This document shows, piece after piece, positions 24,458 through 35,344 of a stretch of 64,000 bases of DNA (position 1 is its first letter; the number at the start of each line of letters is the position of its first letter). The notes under the pieces are model-generated. The model had not been told where the DNA came from. It saw only the letters and a list, made by a program, of their open reading frames with translations, and did not search any database. The position numbers and the translations under genes were made by a program. This DNA comes from Tetracladium setigerum. Taxonomy: Eukaryota; Ascomycota; Leotiomycetes; Helotiales. The stretch spans positions 2,604,001 through 2,668,000 of the forward strand of contig PZJY01000008.1 of NCBI GenBank assembly GCA_031472005.1. Direction: 5' to 3'.

Positions 24458-25215
24458 ATGTCTGCCACTTCTCCAGTCTCCCCGTCGATCGTCGCGATAT
24501 CAGATCCGCCTCTGTACCTTTCAAGCGTGACAAAGACAACGGAGCCAAGTGGTCCAATGGAGCACGCCCCTCTGCGGGCTGCCGCGTGAGCATCATGTCA
24601 CCAACTAAAGTCGAGGAGGTCATCGGCGGATCCGAGAGTCAACGTGCGAAGGTCCGTCCTCACAAGCAAAGAAGTCAGGTGTATGTCGTCTCTTCCTCGA
24701 TACTTTGCAGTCCCTAACTGAATCACAGGTCCACCGAATTCAAGTCCCATTCCAACAAAACCCCAAAGCCAAGCGGCGGTAACTCCTATGATGTTGGACG
24801 GGCAAGTGGCCGCGTAGCACAGCACGCCGCCGCACACTTCGATGCCTCTGATAACCCTCTCTCCCGATCCCTCATCGACCTCCTCCCTCAACACTCCAAC
24901 AACACACAGTCCCCAATCCAGACTGCGCTCCGGTCTCCCGACTCTGATATCCTCTACTCCTTCGATAACAAGGGTCCTAGCCCAAGCAATACAGGAATCA
25001 ATGTGGTTCTAGAGGGACTGGTTGAGAAGGCTGAGCAGAAGTGGGTTGCCGAACAGACCGAGAAGATTGTTCGTGGCGAATATGAGGTTTTGGATGGACA
25101 AGGTGAAACGACAATCTTGCGCAAGGGAAAGAGAAGCCCCAAGCAGAAGGCCGCAAAGATCCAACCAGCTGCTGTGAAGAATGTCGAGGATGATGATGGA
25201 TTCGAGCTCATCTGA
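24458..25215 (+). CDS. Uncharacterised protein (about 210-220 aa, 5' model uncertain)
   Basis: The last exon encodes a hydrophilic protein: GRASGRVAQHAAAHFDASD, SRSLIDLLPQH, then an amphipathic helix (VEKAEQKWVAEQTEKIVRG) and an acidic end DDDGFELI. An intron starts after GAAGTCAG (about 24679) and uses TCACAG or, less likely, TTCAAG as acceptor. Upstream, the ATG at 24458 (MSATSPVSP) is in a different frame from the Ser/Arg-rich stretch RSASVPFKRDKD. One extra C in the C4 run at 24480-24483 would connect them. I do not recognise the family. There is no signal peptide or membrane segment; the N-terminus looks disordered. Confidence 0.5.
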
Positions 25216-25267
25216 GCTTTCTTTCGTTCTTTCGTTCTTCCGTTCTTCCGTCCTTCCGTCCTTTCGG
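25216..25267. repeat. TTCG/TTCC pyrimidine microsatellite
   Basis: Degenerate tandem units of 8-9 bp (TTCTTTCG, TTCTTCCG, TCCTTCCG) start right after the TGA of the preceding gene, so they lie in its 3' untranslated region. Confidence 0.7.
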
Positions 25268-25278
25268 TGTTGGTGCAT

Positions 25279-25443
25279 GGCATAGCTTACCCTGGCATGG
25301 GGATGATGGCTTGCCCTTCCTCTTTTCCTCTTTTCGGTTTATTAGCATGCATAGCCTACCCATGGTGTACATTTAGACTTGGGAAGGATGGCTAGGCGTA
25401 CTTGGTTGTGCTGGTTTTGCTGCATTGCATAGCTTACCCTGGG
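25279..25443. repeat. Imperfect repeats of CATAGCTTACCCTGG
   Basis: Three related copies occur near 25281, 25350 (CATAGCCTACCCATGG) and 25430. Each is followed by a G-rich segment with TGGCTTG or TAGCTTGG. Spacing is about 70-80 bp. Function unknown. Confidence 0.55.
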
Positions 25444-26464
25444 CCTGGATGGCATTGGGAAGGATAGCTTGGTGCTTGGGATGGTTTAAGCGGCTGCTTA
25501 GTTTGGCTTGGTTTGGTTTAGTTTGGCTGCTGCGTTGCTTGCCATCGGTCTTTGCGTAGAGATACCTTGCTTACCAGCTTACTGTCTTTGCAGCGTGTCT
25601 CATTGAGCCTATCGAAATTCAAATTTGATTCGAGGCAACAAAACGTCCAGAAAAATATGTGATGCCGAAGATGATGAAGAAATAAACCTTCTGCCTTGAG
25701 AGATTTCAAGGAGCGCTGGCTCTCACACTTGGAATTAGGTGACATCTCTCATTTGTCTTTTCTTGCGGTGTGTAAGTGACTTGACTAGAACTCCACACGT
25801 TGTTGACAGAGACGCAGATCTACTCGAGTAGGTATCCATCATACTAATCCACCAACATAAGCGAGAGAGTCTACACAAAACTTCTGCATAGCTCAGTGTG
25901 CTAGACTTTCGGTTCAAACAATGCAATTCTGATGATAGACCAAGAGCGAAGTGCCTGGCCGCAAGCGCTTGTATCTCTTGGTTCTGGTGATTGTCGTTGG
26001 AGGTACGTCAGGAGCATGAAAGAAAGTTGTTGGCAAAGCAAATGAGAAGGAAAACAGCAGACAACACGTAAGAAACAGGCAAAGCCATCCAAGGCGTTAA
26101 GCTCACCACAACCTAGACCTGGTGATCCAATTAATGAGTGCAAAGGCCTCCAGTCTATTTGACGACAAACGACCAACACTTCGACATGTTGTTGGGTGTC
26201 AAAATAGATACAATCGATAGCCCATAATCCCACCTGATGATGATCATGCCCAATGTGGGGTCACTTCCTATTTAACCAACACATCGAGATCGGAAGAAGT
26301 AGTTTTTTGATGAGTTGACAGCGGCAATGCTGGGTGAGGCAGCGCAGGTGAATGCATTTCTTTATGTGTGGTCTGTTCTACACGGAAAAGCGCAGAAGAG
26401 GCACAACAGTGAGCAAGTGAAAGAAGGTGAGTGACGATGATGTTTTTCGTAGCAGCAAGAAGAG

Positions 26465-26493
26465 GAGCAGGAGGAGGAGGAGGAGGAGGAGGT
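26465..26493. repeat. GGA trinucleotide tract
   Basis: About nine GGA units with one imperfection near the left end, in non-coding DNA upstream of the 27096 gene. Confidence 0.85.
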
Positions 26494-27095
26494 TGGGAGA
26501 AGAAAACAAAAGTGAGGCGGTGAGTCGGGCATGAATACATAAGAGGGGGAGGCGGGGGAGGGAAACGAACAAGATACATCACTACAACAATTATTACAAT
26601 GTAATGTACATGTATTTACGAAGTTGACTGTAAACTTACTTGCATTTATCAAATAAGATACAAAGATACAATCATCTTTTGAAAGTACAATCAATCACCT
26701 CACCCCAATCCCAGTATCTCAACTTCCTCCCAGGCTGGTCATCGACATAGGCGATTGGAGTTGCAAGCGCCAGGGACGTGAGTCTTCGTGCTCAAACCAC
26801 CATCACCGCCGAATCAGAACAACCCACGCGCAGACCACCATCGGACGCCACCAACCTTTCCTTGCGACATAAGTCCAGGTGCTACAGTCCCAAGAGTCGC
26901 ATCTCGTTACCTTTCTATTTCAGATCCCTTCATGACATCGACAGCTTTCTATTTGCGTCCTCCAACAATCCCGACTGTGAGGTTCAACCAGACACAGTCC
27001 CCCTCACCCACACTCCCAAGCAAGCAACTCCCTCGACCATCCAGCGCACCTGGTTAAGCGCCTGCCAACCAACCATCACGGATATACAAAGAAAG

Positions 27096-29714
27096 ATGCC
27101 GTCGAAAGACCACGAGATGGAAGGAGAGGAGAGGCCCAGCGAGAGACGACATCGCTCAAAGAGTGAGAGAGATCCAAATCGCCCACACAAATCGCGAAGC
27201 TCGAGACCGAAGATCATCGATCCGGAAACCGGCGAAGTCAAGCATCGGAGGAGAAAGGAAAAGGATAGAGGCTCCGAAGCATCTTCATCCATGGCCGATT
27301 TAGTACCAGAGATTGCCCGGACTGCTTCAGCGCCTGGGGCGACGTCGAGGGGCAGCCTGCCATATCCAAGTTTCAACAAAGCCTTTAGCAAGGAAGCAGT
27401 CAACAGCCGGGACGATGTGCGGCTCAAGAAGAACCCTTATACCCCAGAATCTACGGATCTTGGAGCGGAGGAGACGAGGAGGTCAGCATCTGCGGATTTC
27501 ACCACTTTGAATAAGGACGAAAACCGCCCGCCGAGTCCACCGGAGACTGAATTCTCGCAGCAGCAGAAAGGCACACCATTTCGGATGGCGCAGGTACAAG
27601 AGGATGTAGAGGCAGAGTCAAGGTCGAGTTCAAGGTCATCACTGAGGAGGCCGCCACATGACAGAGATAACAGGTCGAAGCTCTCTGTCAAGTCTAAGGT
27701 CTCGGACGCATCAAAAGCAAGCACAGCGAAAGCATCACCCAGGTCACCCAGGGTGGTAACAGTGGCATCAGAGATAGAAGCTGTTGATTCTGGGGACTCG
27801 AACGTCACCTCTGTTGCGCCAAATCGAAGCGAATTGCGGCCGCCAAACATTGAAACCGATTCCTCTCCAGCATCCGCACAAGATTCCTCTCCAAGAACGC
27901 CCACGCAAACTCCTACATTTCCTCCTCCACCACCAAAGGTTGTACCGGTATATTCAAACTATGAGCCGTCAGAAACGGAATCCAGTGTTTACGAAGGGCA
28001 AGCTCAATCCTTTGATTCTCCCATGCCACCACCTCCACCGCCTCCGCCTATGCAGCCAATAAATATACCACAGGTCGACTATCTGATGCAGAATGGAGGG
28101 TTACTTCGACCGGTATCAAAGAATATACTCTCTGCCACACCTAACTTCAGCCCAAACCCGAATGCTCCACATGGTTCGCATCCAATGCCCTCGGAGATTG
28201 AGAAGATATTCGGGCCGTACTTTAACATCTTGGATCAATATGAGGCAGTTATAAAAAAGAATGGGTCTGTAGCGGTTGCAACTGGGTATCGGTCGGTTGC
28301 AAGGAGATTACTGGATAGGTTGGAAAATGTTTTCAACAGGGATTTGTCTTCAGAGGGTTGTGCATGTGTGATGTGTCAGAATCCTGACTTGAGAATACAC
28401 GAGGGGAGTAGAGGGTTGGGTTGGGGGGAGGTATTGGAGTGGGTTAGTGCGCGAAGGGAGCTGCCAACATGGCCAGCATTTGATTTCGCCACACTAGGAG
28501 TCCAGTCTGGCGAAGAGATGGCTGGTCTTGGAATATCTGGAAATCGAGGGAACAATGATGGCAGGCCGCCATCTCCTGTCAAGATGGACCCTGATATCGC
28601 AGAGGAGTTCCGGGAGCATTACCTGGCTCAATCAGCGAAGAAGAAGATCCTGGTTAACAAATGGCTGTCTTCTTGCCCACAAACAGCTGCTGCACCACCT
28701 CAAGAAGTCGATGATGAAACATTGTCCTTCGCTATGTTGACTCATTTAGATCCACCGGATAGACCTGTCTTCAATGCCTTGATTGGTGGTTCAACAGTGA
28801 TCCAACCTGTCGCAAGAGGATCCAACAATACTCGAAAACCTCGGAGCGAGTTTATGATCAGGACCGTACACTCCATCCAGCGACTTTACCGACTGCAAGA
28901 GCCGCCTCGAGACCCAGAAGCTGCCATTTATCTACTGAAGAACCCAAACATCCACAACCTTTTGGCAACCATGTCAAGTATCAATGCATCTGAGTGGGAG
29001 ATTCTGACTTCTGGCCGATTCGATGGTTTCTTATGGTCCGGGGCTGAAGAGTCTGTAAATCAATCCCCCGCAGTTTCGCGAGGTCCAACGCCAGTAAATA
29101 TGGATTTCAGAAGTCCAATGTCTCCTTTCAGACCTGGTAACATGTCTCGAACAACAACACCATTCTCTTCTTCGATGCGCGGCCCACCTCTATCAAGTAT
29201 TGAAGCGATGCGGACATCGACGTTCTCTCCATCAATGGGCTATGCACCATCTCGAGGGCCAACACCTTCTCGTCATCCCGTTTCGAATGACGAGGAAACG
29301 GAAATACAGGTTCTTGCCGAAGTTGAGAGGGAGATTTACTTGGGCATGGAAGCACTTGAAGATGCATTTGAAGGTCTCCACCGCAAAGCAGAGGTTGTCC
29401 GCCAAGCACTTCGTGAACGTGGAGCTGGGTTGAGCATGTCGCTGCAATCCCGTCGAACAAGCCAACCAGATATCATCCGGTCCAACACTCCGGGATGGGG
29501 AGGAGCACAATGGGGCGGCGTCAAATTCGAGACTAATAGATGGGAAGGTAGCGAGGCGAACAGTGAGACTGATTGGGATGGAGACGAAGGTCAGAGTGAA
29601 ATTGCACCTGATGACAGCGCGAGTAATATCAGTTCTTCGAGGCACAGGAGACCGAAGAGGAGAAATGAGCGGAGGACACCTGCGCCCGTGGAAGAGGAAG
29701 ATGAGGATGACTAA
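27096..29714 (+). CDS. Large conserved fungal protein, unknown function (872 aa)
   Basis: A single uninterrupted exon; the first in-frame ATG is 27096 (MPSKDHEMEG). Residues 1-300 are charged and Ser/Pro-rich (RRHRSKSERD, SRSSSRSS), clearly disordered, with proline tracts near 280-320 (FPPPPPK, MPPPPPPPPM). Residues about 350-650 are folded: EIEKIFGPYFNILDQYE, a compact Cys pair CACVMC, then GLGWGEVLEWVSARRELPTWPAF and LLKNPNIHNLLATM. The end carries a long helix (EIQVLAEVEREIYLGMEALE), a short linker and an acidic tail DEDD. I recall homologues throughout filamentous ascomycetes with inconsistent names, and do not trust any functional label. No membrane segment. Nuclear or cytoskeletal scaffold roles would fit the composition but are speculation. 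Confidence 0.78.
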   Translation: MPSKDHEMEGEERPSERRHRSKSERDPNRPHKSRSSRPKIIDPETGEVKHRRRKEKDRGSEASSSMADLVPEIARTASAPGATSRGSLPYPSFNKAFSKEAVNSRDDVRLKKNPYTPESTDLGAEETRRSASADFTTLNKDENRPPSPPETEFSQQQKGTPFRMAQVQEDVEAESRSSSRSSLRRPPHDRDNRSKLSVKSKVSDASKASTAKASPRSPRVVTVASEIEAVDSGDSNVTSVAPNRSELRPPNIETDSSPASAQDSSPRTPTQTPTFPPPPPKVVPVYSNYEPSETESSVYEGQAQSFDSPMPPPPPPPPMQPINIPQVDYLMQNGGLLRPVSKNILSATPNFSPNPNAPHGSHPMPSEIEKIFGPYFNILDQYEAVIKKNGSVAVATGYRSVARRLLDRLENVFNRDLSSEGCACVMCQNPDLRIHEGSRGLGWGEVLEWVSARRELPTWPAFDFATLGVQSGEEMAGLGISGNRGNNDGRPPSPVKMDPDIAEEFREHYLAQSAKKKILVNKWLSSCPQTAAAPPQEVDDETLSFAMLTHLDPPDRPVFNALIGGSTVIQPVARGSNNTRKPRSEFMIRTVHSIQRLYRLQEPPRDPEAAIYLLKNPNIHNLLATMSSINASEWEILTSGRFDGFLWSGAEESVNQSPAVSRGPTPVNMDFRSPMSPFRPGNMSRTTTPFSSSMRGPPLSSIEAMRTSTFSPSMGYAPSRGPTPSRHPVSNDEETEIQVLAEVEREIYLGMEALEDAFEGLHRKAEVVRQALRERGAGLSMSLQSRRTSQPDIIRSNTPGWGGAQWGGVKFETNRWEGSEANSETDWDGDEGQSEIAPDDSASNISSSRHRRPKRRNERRTPAPVEEEDEDD

Positions 29715-30586
29715 TTGGTTGATTTTGATTGAAGCGTGTTAATTGTGATTACGACTGGCTTTGATGAACATATTTGAAATGCACAGCAAGCGGGATGGGA
29801 TGGATTGGCAACACAGCACTATCGATGACTAGGAACACACATTTTTCCACCTGGAAACGGGGATAGTGGGAATGAACGAACGATTGAATGAAACGAAACG
29901 AAGAGAAGTCTGGAGCAATTTGATAGGCATGGATGAGTGGATGTATACCCGTAGTGGATGAATAGTTCTTTTGCAAGATGAAGGCAACCTTGGGGGGCGA
30001 TGGCATTTTATAGCTGCTGGAGGAAGTGCATTGAAAGCAGAAATGTTCTGTTGGTTGCATAATTAATGGAGTATGGTTGATTGCATTTCCATACCCTATC
30101 TCACTTAATATATCGCACGTTGTGACAAGACGATCGCTGAGTGACATCTCGCCTCATAACGTGAAGTCGGTAGGTACGTTCAATCATTTACAGCAGCTAC
30201 ATTATTAAGTTTTATATTTCTGCTACCGGTTCGCTCATATTGTCACACGCTATTTACTCCTTTCTTCCATTTTCTGCTCTTCATTTCTCTGTTCTTGTGC
30301 AACAGCAAAAAAAAAAGTATAAAAGAACTCCAGTTTTTTCCATGCGGCCAAACCCCATACCATCAAACAGGCTCCATACTTACACAGACACAGACAATAT
30401 TCAAACAGAAAAAAACAGGATAAGGGCATTCGACTCGGAGTTTGATTATATGGATGTTGAGAGAAGGAAATGTTCATTTGTTGATTGATTGATCGGTGAG
30501 AAGGAAAAGAAAGACGTTCAGCCGAGTTTGTTGAGGGTCGTAATAATACATTTCGAGGTCGAGAGGAATGATATATGGGTAGAAGT
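29715..30586. other. Intergenic between converging genes
   Basis: 3' regions of the 872-aa gene and the GDT1-like gene. A short A-run (AAAAAAAAAA) occurs near 30307. No gene recognised. Confidence 0.55.
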
Positions 30587-32279
30587 CTACGCGTACCACA
30601 ACGCCTCGACGAGGTAGATGACGCCGAATATCAGGAAAGCAAATGCACCACCGAGCGTAACTGAGGCAGGATCTTAGCAAGATACATAAAAGGGGAACAA
30701 GGGGAACTTACCAACTCTCATGCTGACCTTTCCAGCAATAGCTCTTCCTCCAATAACAGCCACACCAGTGCAAACCGCATGCCCACTTACAGCGCCTCCG
30801 GTAACCCACCAGTAATCTGATCCGGTGGCCATTGCAATCGTAGCGATTTGACTTCGGTCACCCCACTCACCCAAGAAAGTCATAACGAAAGTCTGCACCC
30901 AAGCTGGGCTAAGAAGGAGGGAGAGAAGGTTGTTCAGTCCTGCGAGGATACTGCCGAGACTGGAGCGACTTGGGGATGGCGAGCGATCTGGAGAGGAAGA
31001 TGGACTGCGTGGTGGTGAAGGCAGACGAGATCCAGAGCGAGACTTTCTAGTCCGTGGACGCCCGAGACCCATCTCTAGAGCATATGGAGAGATTGAAGAG
31101 CGTCTGCGTCCTTGTTTGCGGGCTAAATGCTCTTTCTCTTCCAGTTCTTGTTCTACTTCGCGCATCTCCTCACCGACACCTTCATCCGGGCTCATGGCCA
31201 AACCTTCCTTCATCAATCGACCTCCAAAGACCAAGAACAAGCCTGCAGCAAGGAAATTGGTAAATCGTTTGGGAATCAAGTTTGGTACAGCATGGCCAAG
31301 TACTGCAGAGAGAACGGTCATGACGAATAGAGCGGAAAAGGCGGCGGAGAAAACGAGCAGGCGGTCGTGTTTCATGGCCATCAAAGCTGCGATCAGGAAT
31401 GTCTTGTCGCCAATTTCGGAAACCAGAATCATGGTCAGTGACAACAGATAGGAGTGTAGTGGCTGGATCAATCCTTCGACGCCTTCTTCCAATGGCTCAA
31501 GTTTTGAGCTTGAGCCACCTTTGATGTCCAGATGATCTTTGTTGGCAGATTCGGGCAGAGGATGCGGGGATTTGTTGGATTTTGGAGGAAGATCATTTGG
31601 TTTCTATAGTGGTTAGCAGGGCCATTCTTTGTGGTTTGAGATTGACATACTTCGAGTCCTGCAAGCCCTTCTCCTTCATCCTCGTCCTCTACTTGAACCT
31701 CTTTCACCTTGGTCTTTTCTCCCTTGCCCTGCTTCGTCTCGCTTTGTGGAAGTGGAGGAGGCTCCTTTGGTGAATTTGGTTTCTGGTCAATTTTCTCACC
31801 AGTTTGGCCTTCCTTTGCCTTGCGTGCCTTGTCCTTCTCACTGACGCCCCCTTCGGTACCAGTTGTTCCTTCTTTAGGAGATGGCCGATGAGGATCATCC
31901 ATCACTCCATCATTTTTGGTTGGGATCTTCGTGCCGTCGGAGTTGGTCAGCTTTGATGGATCTTGCTTCCCACAACCAACTCGGGGTCATCCGTAGTCGT
32001 TTTCTCCTTTTTGGGGTCCTTCTCAGTCCCAACCCAAGGTCCAGCATGTGGCTTTCCATCCTTGCCATCCACCGGCGCGTCTTTTGTGCCTATATCATAC
32101 TTGGACTTGGTATTGAGGTCGATTAAGGGCGTGGGCTCTGCAGCGGCCTTCGCTGCTCGAGCTTCTGGCTTGCGCGACAGGGTGGTGTCGGGAGTATCTG
32201 CCTTTGGTGCCGCGATGGCAGAGGCCAACGACGGTAGGAGGAGGAGAAGGAGAGGAGACGGGCGCCTGCGGAACTTCAT
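30587..32279 (-). CDS. GDT1: GDT1/TMEM165 family cation transporter with long N-terminal extension (515 aa)
   Basis: Four exons (32279-31974, 31926-31651, 31603-30712, 30660-30587) join in frame to 515 residues. The UPF0016 signature E-x-G-D-(K/R)-(S/T) occurs twice, as SEIGDKT (about residue 257) and GEWGDRS (about residue 440), each at the start of a three-helix half; together they line the ion path. Yeast Gdt1 moves Ca/Mn in exchange for protons in the Golgi and supports glycosylation. Here the N-terminus has a signal peptide (RRPSPLLLLLLPSLASA), then about 200 hydrophilic residues rich in Lys, Glu and Pro. The loop between the halves holds a Ser/Arg/Pro stretch (SPPRSPSSSPDRSPSPSRSS), a likely phosphorylation region. 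The protein is longer than the yeast one (280 aa) because of these two parts. It shares an 870-bp upstream region with the divergent Myb gene. Confidence 0.9.
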
Positions 32280-33152
32280 GGTGATATATGTTAGGTTGGC
32301 CTACTCGGTGAGCGCAGATGGATGGAAGCGAGGTGTTGGGTGTTGATTGTTTCGTTGGGAGCTGGTCGTGGTCGTGAAAGGGATGGAAGAAGGGGAAGGG
32401 CGGTCCGGAGCTGGCGATGAATTGCGGGAGGAAGACCAGAGAGTATACGAGTAGAATAGAGGCGTATAGAGTCGTATTGAGGATAGAGTGAAGTGAAGTG
32501 TCAGGCAGTTGGAAAGGGAGAAGATCTGACGATCTGTGATGTCTGTGATATCTGCTGGCTGCTAGTGCTAATGGGTAAGGTGGCTGCTGCGCGAATCCGC
32601 TTCCGTGTCAATTTTTAGAGGTTATGCGGAGCCCAAAGAAGTGGACTAAATGTACTGCTAACCACAATGGAATGCGCTAAAGGGACCAGGGGCCGGTTCC
32701 TGGAAGATGGGAAGTAAAAATAAAAATAGGGGGAAGGGGCCTGGACCAGAAAATGTCCGATGCTTTTTCACCTGGAAATATCATCAATTTTCTGTTCAAT
32801 GTTTGATGTGATCCTGAAATGTGTACTCTAGACTAAATGTGAAAGTAAGGAATTAGAGGCAGAGGTTACGGCACCTCTTGATCTACCGCTATTTGGGTGT
32901 GAGATATTATGATCATTATTGTTACCTAATAAGGTCATTTATTGAGTCTAAGTGGTGTTGATATTGAATTGATGGAGAATGCTCTATCGCCAAGCCTTTA
33001 GCCTCCATTCCGCCCCGCCCGTCAAATTCTCCCTACCCCAGCACGTGATCCGGTGATGCTTCTTATCCTCTTATCCCAAGTCGCGTGAATTCAAAACAAT
33101 TTACAGCAAGCATCGAGCATGCTACACAACTTGCACATTCTCCCTCCTCAAC
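32280..33152. promoter_or_regulatory. Shared upstream region of divergent GDT1-like and Myb genes
   Basis: The two start codons face away from each other across 873 bp without coding signal. Both promoters must lie here. No TATA element was obvious. Confidence 0.5.
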
Positions 33153-34645
33153 ATGTCGGCCCGCACTGCTACGCGTAGCCACAATGCCTCGTCTCCTCCC
33201 CGCAATCAAGAAGCTGCCCGATTGAGGAATACGCGAAGTCACAGCATAGATCTGGGCGCCGCATCCAGCTCGAAGGACGCAAAGCGAGATTCACGACAAT
33301 CAAGTGTATCAAGCGCAACTGGTAACTCGAGTAAAGCCAGTAAAGGAAAGGGAACAGCGAACTCGAATGCGAAAGGGATGGGGAAGGGAAAGAGAGCGCA
33401 AAAGGTCAACATAGGTGAGCAGGCATGTTGCGACGCGTTGCTCTAGCTGTTGACGATGCCTCCAGATTTGTCCGCTGTTCCAGAGGACTCCGAGGACTCT
33501 GAGTCGTCCAACTCTGATGAATTTGACTCCAATTCTATTGATATTGAGGAGGATGGCCTTAGCGAAGACTCTGAGCCCAATTCAAGTAACAGAGCAAAAT
33601 CGCGCGGCCAGCCAAAGGCACAAGAAAAGTAGCTCACTTCCGTCTAAGAATCACCTTTCTCCGCTGACCTGCCCAGGAAAAATGATGCCGAAACCTACAA
33701 GAAATTGTTTGCCGCGAAATCATCTACTGCCGAACCTGTTGAAAGGGCAGCGGCCAACGCCAAAGCGTACAAGAATTTATTTGGTGCAAAACCATCCGCT
33801 ACTGAACCCATTCAACGGGCAGCGGCTCCATCCTCACGATCTGCGCAACCTGGTTCGGTTCCAGTAGCCACGAAGACATCGTCCAGACAAAACGAGGAAG
33901 ATGCAAGACCAAGTGGGAGCTCGGCTGCAGAGCTTCAGGAAGCATGGGTGCAAGATCGAAGAGACAACAACAAAGAGAATACAAGACCTGCGCAGAAAAT
34001 ACAACCAGCCAAGAGGAAGCGCCAGAAGGAGCCCACAGAAGAGGAGGATAGTGAAGGATTCCAGTCAGATACCAGGCGCCCCGATCCAGCGCGAAAGCAA
34101 AGACCAGCTACCGCTGCAAAATTCTCAGACCCTCCTCCCGCGAAGCGTGCCAAAGTTCCAAGCGCGTCCGTTTCACCCGCTAGCGATAACCACAGGGCCC
34201 GGAGAGATGTCGAAGAATCAGAAGAGGAGGAGGTTGATGCGCCAATGAGCACACTAGTCAAAACTGTAGCGAGGAAGAACGTGGAACTGGTAGCGATGAC
34301 AAATTACAATTATCGGGGTCGAACTCCTTGGTCAGATAATGACGAAGCTCTACTCATTCAATACATTGAGGAGTACGGTTGCAAATGGGCTTACCTCGCC
34401 AAACTGCCGGGGTGGGAGCTGGAACGTCCAAACTTTCAAGTTCAATTGAAAGATAAGGCTAGAAACATAAAGGTTTCCTACCTAAAGTAAGTTCATCATG
34501 TCCCCTCATTTGCAATATATTGACCTGGGATAGAGCGAGGATGCCAATTCCAGTGAACTTCAGCCAGGTACGCTTGGGAAAGAAAGAGATCGACATTGTC
34601 AGGAAGGTAGACCCTCACTATAATCAAGACGAAGAAGATGAGTAG
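33153..34645 (+). CDS. Nuclear protein with C-terminal telobox-like Myb domain (448 aa)
   Basis: Four exons (33153-33414, 33466-33628, 33677-34486, 34534-34645) join in frame to 448 residues. The N-terminal 330 residues are disordered: Ser/Lys-rich, then an acidic Ser/Asp/Glu block (EDSEDSESSNSDEFD), basic segments (KRKRQK) and PPAKRAK, a likely nuclear signal. A motif is duplicated near residues 145-190 (YKKLFAAKSSTAEPVERAAA and YKNLFGAKPSATEPIQRAAA). Residues about 357-430 form one Myb/SANT repeat: TPWSDNDEALLIQYIEEYG, KWAYLAKLPG and a third helix with VQLKDKARNIK. This resembles the telobox consensus VDLKDKWRN of telomere-binding Myb proteins, but Asp and Trp are replaced by Gln and Ala. 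DNA binding is likely; telomere binding is a possibility only. Confidence 0.78.
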
Positions 34646-35344
34646 TTCACTTCGGGATGGGTCTTTTTTGTTTTGATGAGGGAGCATGAACTTTGAATTT
34701 ATCTGGCGTGAATGGCATTCTTAGGTTTGGCGTTGGACTGGAGGAGAAGGAGTTAGTGGTCGGGAGTTTTCTGCCAGGAGTTCCAGTCTACGCTGCGTTC
34801 CATATCCTTTGCGAAGAAGGCAGCCCATTTCAGCCTATTGCATTCACAGGGACATGGAAAATAAAGCTCGATATTATTTGATCACGAATAAACAAACTCG
34901 ATATCTTTTGCATATGATCTTGTCCTCACGTGCGGCTCATTGTCCAGATCTTGCCTTACCCCAGATTTCCTCACCCACACTCCACCCAGCTTACGTAACT
35001 CAGAAACATCGTCATCAACCTCCCTCCGTTGTGATCTATTAGCAGTCGCTCGCCAGCAAACAGCTGCTTCAGATCTGCCGCTCAACTACAAGTTCCATTA
35101 TCTACCAAAAATACGAGCAGGCTCGGATTGTGATTCTCTTTCGAGAATCGGCCACCCCCCAACGACTTTTGAAAGGGCGGGCTTCTCGGACATTGTACAC
35201 CACAACCTGAATCAGCAGCGCGAATCGCTGTGAGTAATCTGTCTTGAATACGCAACCCTACGAAGCTCTTGTGAACATTTCCTTGGATCATCGGCACGAG
35301 TAGCAGCTACATCTCTATCATTTCACAACACACGACGCCCTAGA
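34646..35344. other. Intergenic
   Basis: About 700 bp between two plus-strand genes; no gene recognised. Confidence 0.5.

Larger units (their letters stand above)
25216..27095. other. Intergenic region rich in simple and imperfect repeats
   Basis: Holds the pyrimidine microsatellite, the CATAGCTTACCCTGG-type repeats and a GGA tract listed separately. The frame of the next gene is open back to 26778 but has no ATG before 27096, so that part is taken as leader. Confidence 0.5.

Noticed and set aside
26778..27095. GTG-started N-terminal extension of the 872-aa protein
   Set aside because: There is no ATG before 27096 and nuclear fungal genes do not normally start with GTG.
31927..31973. Frame shift in the GDT1-like gene
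   Set aside because: A 47-nt GTGGGA...CGAAG intron with a GCTGACC branch site joins both exons in phase.
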